From assembly GCA_947167075.1 (NCBI GenBank), contig CAMVGR010000008.1, positions 1 through 64,000 of the forward strand: a stretch of DNA of 64,000 bases. Direction: 5' to 3'. The notes beneath the pieces were generated by a model. That model saw only the letters and a list, made by a program, of their open reading frames with translations, had not been told where the DNA came from and ran no database searches. How positions within the stretch are numbered: position 1 is the first letter of the stretch; each line of letters begins with the position of its first letter. The position numbers were made by a program, and so were the translations under genes. Origin of the DNA: an uncultured Bacteroidales bacterium (GTDB taxonomy: Bacteria > Bacteroidota > Bacteroidia > Bacteroidales > P3). Shown here in pieces: positions 60,737 to 64,000 of this stretch.

Positions 60737-61807
60737 TTATTTTTGCAAGCGATGATAATGGCACGAAAGGAGGTGCCCTTCGTCGTCGTAGAGGTGCAGG
60801 CCGCTGCCTTCGCAATAGCGCCACACTATGCAGTCCTTGCACTGCTCTTTCTTGGTCCAGCTGCGGTCGCGCATTGTCTGGAATCGGTTCTGCCACACAT
60901 CCCAGAAGTCGTCGTTGTAGATATTGCCTTGGTCCATGTGGCTACGTACCGATGTGCAGCCGCTGATGCCCCCGTCACAGCGGATGCTGGCCACATCCAC
61001 ACCGCTGCGGCAGTGGAAGAATTGGTTACGCACTCGGCACTCGTATTCGCCCAAGAAGCCTTCGCAGGCGTAGCTGACTGCTATGCGTGGGTCGTGTTCG
61101 CGACAGTCGCAGATGAAATCGAGTAGGCCACGAAACTGTTCGTCGCTGAACTGCAGTTCGGCGTTGCCGGCGGCACGCCCCATGGGGAAGATGCTGAAGA
61201 GGCGCCATGCAGGAACACCGAGGGAGACGAGGCTTTCCTTAAATTCGCGCAGGGTGGGATAGTTGCGGGGATTGACGCAGGTGACCACATCCCAAAGAAT
61301 GTCCTTATGTTCTGCCAGCAGGCGGATGGCTGCGGTGGCTTTGCTGTACGATAGCGGATGACGACGTATCCAGTTGTGCTCCTCTTCGAACCCGTCGAGG
61401 CTGACGGTGATGGAGTGCATGCCGCTGGCTAGCAGTGATTCTAAGCGTTTCTCGTCGAGCAGGAACCCATTGGTGACCACGCCCCAGGGGTATTCGCGGC
61501 GGTAGAGCTCGAGGCCCACCTGCTCCAGGTCGTCGCGTAGCAGTGCTTCGCCACCGGTGAAGGTGACGAATACCTTGTGCGGATCTACATGCGGTGTGAT
61601 GCTGTCGATGACCCGCAGAAAGTCTTCGGCGGGCATGTCCTTCACCGACGGGGCCACACGGCAGTCGCTTCCGCAATGGCGACAACTCATATTGCATCGC
61701 AGTGTGCACTCCCAAAAGAGGGTGCGCAATGGATGCAACTGGGCTTCGGTGTGTCGCAGCGAACGCTGCAGTTCTAGACCGATACGCTGTTTGAGGCTGA
61801 GGCTCAT
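60737..61807 (-). CDS. Radical SAM/SPASM enzyme of the rSAM/lipoprotein system (TIGR04133 type)
   Basis: A 356-residue enzyme. CNMSCRHC supplies the CxxxCxxC 4Fe-4S site (C38, C42, C45), TFTGGEALLRDDL is the GGE-type SAM-binding segment, and C-terminal Cys groups (CRSGVDVASIRCDGGISGC, CKDCIVWRYCEG and a later C) form a SPASM auxiliary cluster region. Organisation with a lipoprotein gene of TIGR04134 type immediately upstream identifies the system, whose product is unknown. It starts 3 bp after a mini-lipoprotein ORF. Confidence 0.88.
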   Translation of the reverse strand: MSLSLKQRIGLELQRSLRHTEAQLHPLRTLFWECTLRCNMSCRHCGSDCRVAPSVKDMPAEDFLRVIDSITPHVDPHKVFVTFTGGEALLRDDLEQVGLELYRREYPWGVVTNGFLLDEKRLESLLASGMHSITVSLDGFEEEHNWIRRHPLSYSKATAAIRLLAEHKDILWDVVTCVNPRNYPTLREFKESLVSLGVPAWRLFSIFPMGRAAGNAELQFSDEQFRGLLDFICDCREHDPRIAVSYACEGFLGEYECRVRNQFFHCRSGVDVASIRCDGGISGCTSVRSHMDQGNIYNDDFWDVWQNRFQTMRDRSWTKKEQCKDCIVWRYCEGSGLHLYDDEGHLLSCHYHRLQK

Positions 61808-61810
61808 TGG

Positions 61811-61963
61811 CTATTTCGAGGGGTTGAAGGTGGTTTCTACCACTCCATACATGGGGTGTATCTGTTCTTCTTCCCCTTCTTTGCTGCAAGCAGAGAATCC
61901 CAACACCCCCATCAATGCGATGAGCAACCAGTGTTTGATGCTGTTGATTTGTCGTTTAAGCAT
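61811..61963 (-). CDS. Mini-lipoprotein (50 residues), short paralogue of the rSAM-associated lipoprotein
   Basis: The frame starts at the ATG at 61963 and reads MLKRQINSIKHWLLIALMG, a lipobox FSAC, a Lys/Glu-rich spacer and a tail HPMYGVVETTFNPSK. The N-terminus matches the neighbouring lipoprotein (LRLKNWLLVSVMGALGF, lipobox ASC) and the MYGV motif recurs there as LMYGVPT, but the remaining domain is missing. It lies 13 bp after that gene and 3 bp before the radical SAM gene, so it is clearly in the operon. It may be an extra substrate or a truncated duplicate. Confidence 0.75.
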   Translation of the reverse strand: MLKRQINSIKHWLLIALMGVLGFSACSKEGEEEQIHPMYGVVETTFNPSK

Positions 61964-61976
61964 TTTGTGTAACGTT

Positions 61977-62525
61977 TTATTTTGTCTCCAGTTTGACTTT
62001 CACTTCTTTCTTGAAGGTGCCTTGGTTCCAGCCATTGGCATTGGTGCGGTCCATGTCGGAATACTGTACATCCATTTCCACCACTTGGTCGCGGTATTCG
62101 CCGTTGGCCTTGCCGTCCACGTCGCGTATCAGCAGTCGCACCTGTTCTTGGGGCAGACCGCTGTTCGAAATCTCGAAACGGCCTTTCTTGTCGGTAACTA
62201 CCTCGGTGCCGCGTAGCCATTTGTCGATGGCTTCGGGGTCGCCTTGCAGGGTGGTGCCCTCGATGTCCATGTTGCGTTCCAGCATATTCACCCGTATGTC
62301 CTTCACTGGCTTACCGTTGGCATTCTTTATTTGCCCTTTCACCTGGTAGTTCATGGTCGGCACGCCGTACATCAGACGCATCTCTTCGCGCTCTTTAATT
62401 TCGACGGGCTCTTCTTCGTTGTTGGGTTTCGACAGGTTCTTATTGCTGTGGCACGAGGCAAACCCCAAGGCTCCCATCACACTGACGAGTAGCCAATTCT
62501 TTAGTCGCAGATATTTTATTTTCAT
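61977..62525 (-). CDS. Radical SAM-associated lipoprotein (TIGR04134 type)
   Basis: About 182 residues. A lipoprotein signal with lipobox FASC (Cys about 25) is preceded by the family motif LKNWLLVSVMGALG. After an acidic linker, MRLMYGVPTMNYQVKGQIK leads into a carboxypeptidase-regulatory-like beta sandwich (GKPVKDIRVNML, VVTDKKGRFEI). In this family the protein is partnered with, and thought to be modified by, the radical SAM enzyme. The ATG at 62525 is preferred over the frame's upstream start. Confidence 0.85.
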   Translation of the reverse strand: MKIKYLRLKNWLLVSVMGALGFASCHSNKNLSKPNNEEEPVEIKEREEMRLMYGVPTMNYQVKGQIKNANGKPVKDIRVNMLERNMDIEGTTLQGDPEAIDKWLRGTEVVTDKKGRFEISNSGLPQEQVRLLIRDVDGKANGEYRDQVVEMDVQYSDMDRTNANGWNQGTFKKEVKVKLETK

Positions 62526-62776
62526 AATGATTGTATAACGCTGCCTGTTTCGTTTTATTGTGTGGGTGTGAAAAAACACAGTCTTGTAGATATTCTGTCA
62601 CCTGTTCCGACTGCCATTGTGTTGTTTCTGAACAATATCCGAGTGCATTATTGCTGTAATGGGATGGCATGGCCATAACCCCAATTTGCAAGCTAAGGCC
62701 TGTGCTTGCCATAGTTGCGGCGAAGGGTGGCCGTCGGTTGTCCGCAGGCGGTGTGTGGCTGCACGATATTGTCACG

Positions 62777-62820
62777 GTTCATCTACGGTGCATGTACGGT
62801 GCATGTACGGTTGTGATACG
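62777..62820. repeat. 11-bp-period array (GTGCATGTACG type)
   Basis: Four 11-mers: GTTCATCTACG, GTGCATGTACG, GTGCATGTACG, GTTGTGATACG. The first three are identical to the start of the array at 44917-44949. Confidence 0.88.
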
Positions 62821-62985
62821 AGCCGATGTCTGAGTTACAGGGCGTTATGAACTGGTTATGGCTGCATGGTGTTGATTGTAAGTATGATGCATGTACACGG
62901 TAAAAAGGTGCTGCCACATGCTCTCGGAGGGTGGGGGGGCGGAGTGTGGAGTATTCTTTTTTTCTCCCAATACAGGAAAAATGTG

Positions 62986-62993
62986 TATTTTTG
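62986..62993 (+). promoter_or_regulatory. Promoter -7 box of the DAHP synthase/chorismate mutase gene
   Basis: TATTTTTG (TAnnTTTG) ends 5 bp before the ATG at 62999, which implies a leaderless or near-leaderless transcript. Confidence 0.6.
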
Positions 62994-62998
62994 CAAAA

Positions 62999-64000
62999 TG
63001 ATTTTCCAAAACTACGAACATCCGATCATTGTGGCAGGCCCATGCAGTGTTGAAAGTCGTGAGCAACTGCGAGCGGTCAGCCTGTCGCTTCGCAACATCA
63101 GGCACCTGAAGCTGATACGTGGAGGGGTGTGGAAACCGCGCACCCGACCCGGTGGCTTCGAGGGACTAGGCGAACCGGCCTTGGCTTGGATGGAAGAGCT
63201 GCAGCGCGAGCTAGGCATAGGCTACTGCTGCGAAGTGGCTCGTCCCGAGCAGGTGGAGCTGTGCCTGCAGCACGGCATTGGCACGGTGTGGATAGGTGCA
63301 CGTACCACTGCCAACCCATTCATGGTGAGCGAGCTATGCGCTGCTCTGCGTGGCAGCGGCGTGGCGGTGATGGTGAAGAACCCCGTGTGCCCCGACGTGA
63401 GCCTGTGGCTCGGAGCATTGGAACGGCTGCACGAAGCCGGCATCGACGATGTGGCGGCGGTGCACCGTGGCTTTTCGATGTACCACAACCAAGGCTACCG
63501 CAACGCCCCGCTATGGGAGCTCGTGATGGAGCTGCGCCGCGAAGCCCCTGGCCTGCCGGTGCTGTGCGACCCTAGCCACATCGGTGGCCGCCGCGAGCTG
63601 GTGCGTCCCCTGTGCGACACTGCACAGCAGATGGCCTTTGACGGGCTGATGGTGGAGGTGCACCCTCACCCCGACGAGGCTTGGACCGATGCCGCACAGC
63701 AGATCACTCCCGCCGACTTTGCCGCCATCGTCGAGTCGTGGCCTGGTGCCACCACCGCTGCCACCACTCCACAAAGCGAAATGCTGACCCCGCTGCGCAA
63801 CCAGATCGACAGCGTGGATCGCGAGATGATGGCGCTCCTCAGCCAGCGCATGGGGCTAGCACGCCAGATTGCAGCTGTGAAACGCACCGAGGGTATCCCC
63901 GTCTACCAACCGCAACGCTGGGCTGCGGTGCTAGACAAGCGCCTGCAACAGGCCGAAGCCTTGGGACTTGACCCCTCGTTCACCAAAGACTTGCTCGAAA
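62999..64000 (+). CDS. Bifunctional DAHP synthase/chorismate mutase, 3' end cut by window
   Basis: The frame from the ATG at 62999 stays open to the window edge (334 codons). Residues 1-245 match the class of DAHP synthases related to KDO8P synthase: IIVAGPCSVESREQL (9-23), LIRGGVWKPRTRPGGFEGL, IWIGA-type segment VWIGARTTANPF, VMVKNPVCPDV, HRGFSMYHNQ, LCDPSHIGG and MVEVHPHPDEAWTDAAQQ. After an Ala/Thr linker, LRNQIDSVDREMMALLSQRM and GLARQIAAVKR begin a type II chorismate mutase. It channels erythrose 4-phosphate and PEP to prephenate for Phe/Tyr. Confidence 0.93.

Larger units (their letters stand above)
62526..62998. other. Intergenic region between divergent operons
   Basis: About 470 bp. 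It contains the 11-bp array (62777-62820), a G-run near 62930 and the -7 box for the DAHP synthase gene. I did not find a TAnnTTTG box for the lipoprotein operon or any gene. Confidence 0.5.

Overview
The window looks like a chromosomal segment of a Bacteroidales bacterium. The evidence is repeated TAnnTTTG-type -7 boxes, an UpxY-type NusG antiterminator leading a large polysaccharide operon, a radical SAM/lipoprotein pair of the Bacteroidetes TIGR04133/TIGR04134 kind, GxxExxY and four-helix-bundle genes, a DUF6266 protein, and a DAHP synthase/chorismate mutase fusion. The genus cannot be read from the sequence.

Region 1 (1-38.5 kb, all minus strand) is one very long surface-polysaccharide locus. 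It begins at a promoter near 38.54 kb, passes a hairpin-bearing leader and upxY, then a sugar transferase, Wzm/Wzt ABC export, NeuB and a NeuA-phosphatase fusion (nonulosonic acid), a possible sialyltransferase, Gmd and Fcl (GDP-fucose), an alpha-1,2-fucosyltransferase, about a dozen further glycosyltransferases, acetyl/acyltransferases including an MBOAT/SGNH pair, a polysaccharide deacetylase, WecB, and the start of a membrane protein cut by the window edge. The locus is mosaic. It holds two REP-associated tyrosine transposases, a HipBA-like module, truncated glycosyltransferase relics, composition breaks inside genes, and small genes flanked by short periodic repeats.

Region 2 (38.6-44.7 kb) holds tRNA-Ser(GGA), an M49-like metallopeptidase lipoprotein, and an operon of KamB, KamC (lysine 5,6-aminomutase reactivase type) and a flotillin. 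Region 3 (45.2-54.7 kb, plus strand) is a second polysaccharide operon: SLBB export protein, Wzz-type protein, RfbA, RfbC, RfbD, a UDP-HexNAc dehydrogenase and a FlaA1/WbpM-type dehydratase. It probably supplies dTDP-rhamnose and uronic or deoxy-HexNAc sugars to region 1. Region 4 (54.9-64 kb) is mixed housekeeping: a lamin-tail surface protein, VTC polyphosphate polymerase, PurE, a kinase-deaminase fusion, a YiiX-like hydrolase, MetK, the rSAM/lipoprotein operon with an extra 50-codon mini-lipoprotein, and the DAHP synthase/chorismate mutase gene running off the end.

The most unusual signals are these. Both transposases carry a pair of hairpins inside their own reading frame, and a related hairpin pair is translated in frame inside a glycosyltransferase. 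11-bp-period arrays recur between operons. Periodic repeats flank GxxExxY and four-helix-bundle genes. Glycosyltransferase genes change base composition sharply just after the metal-binding motif.
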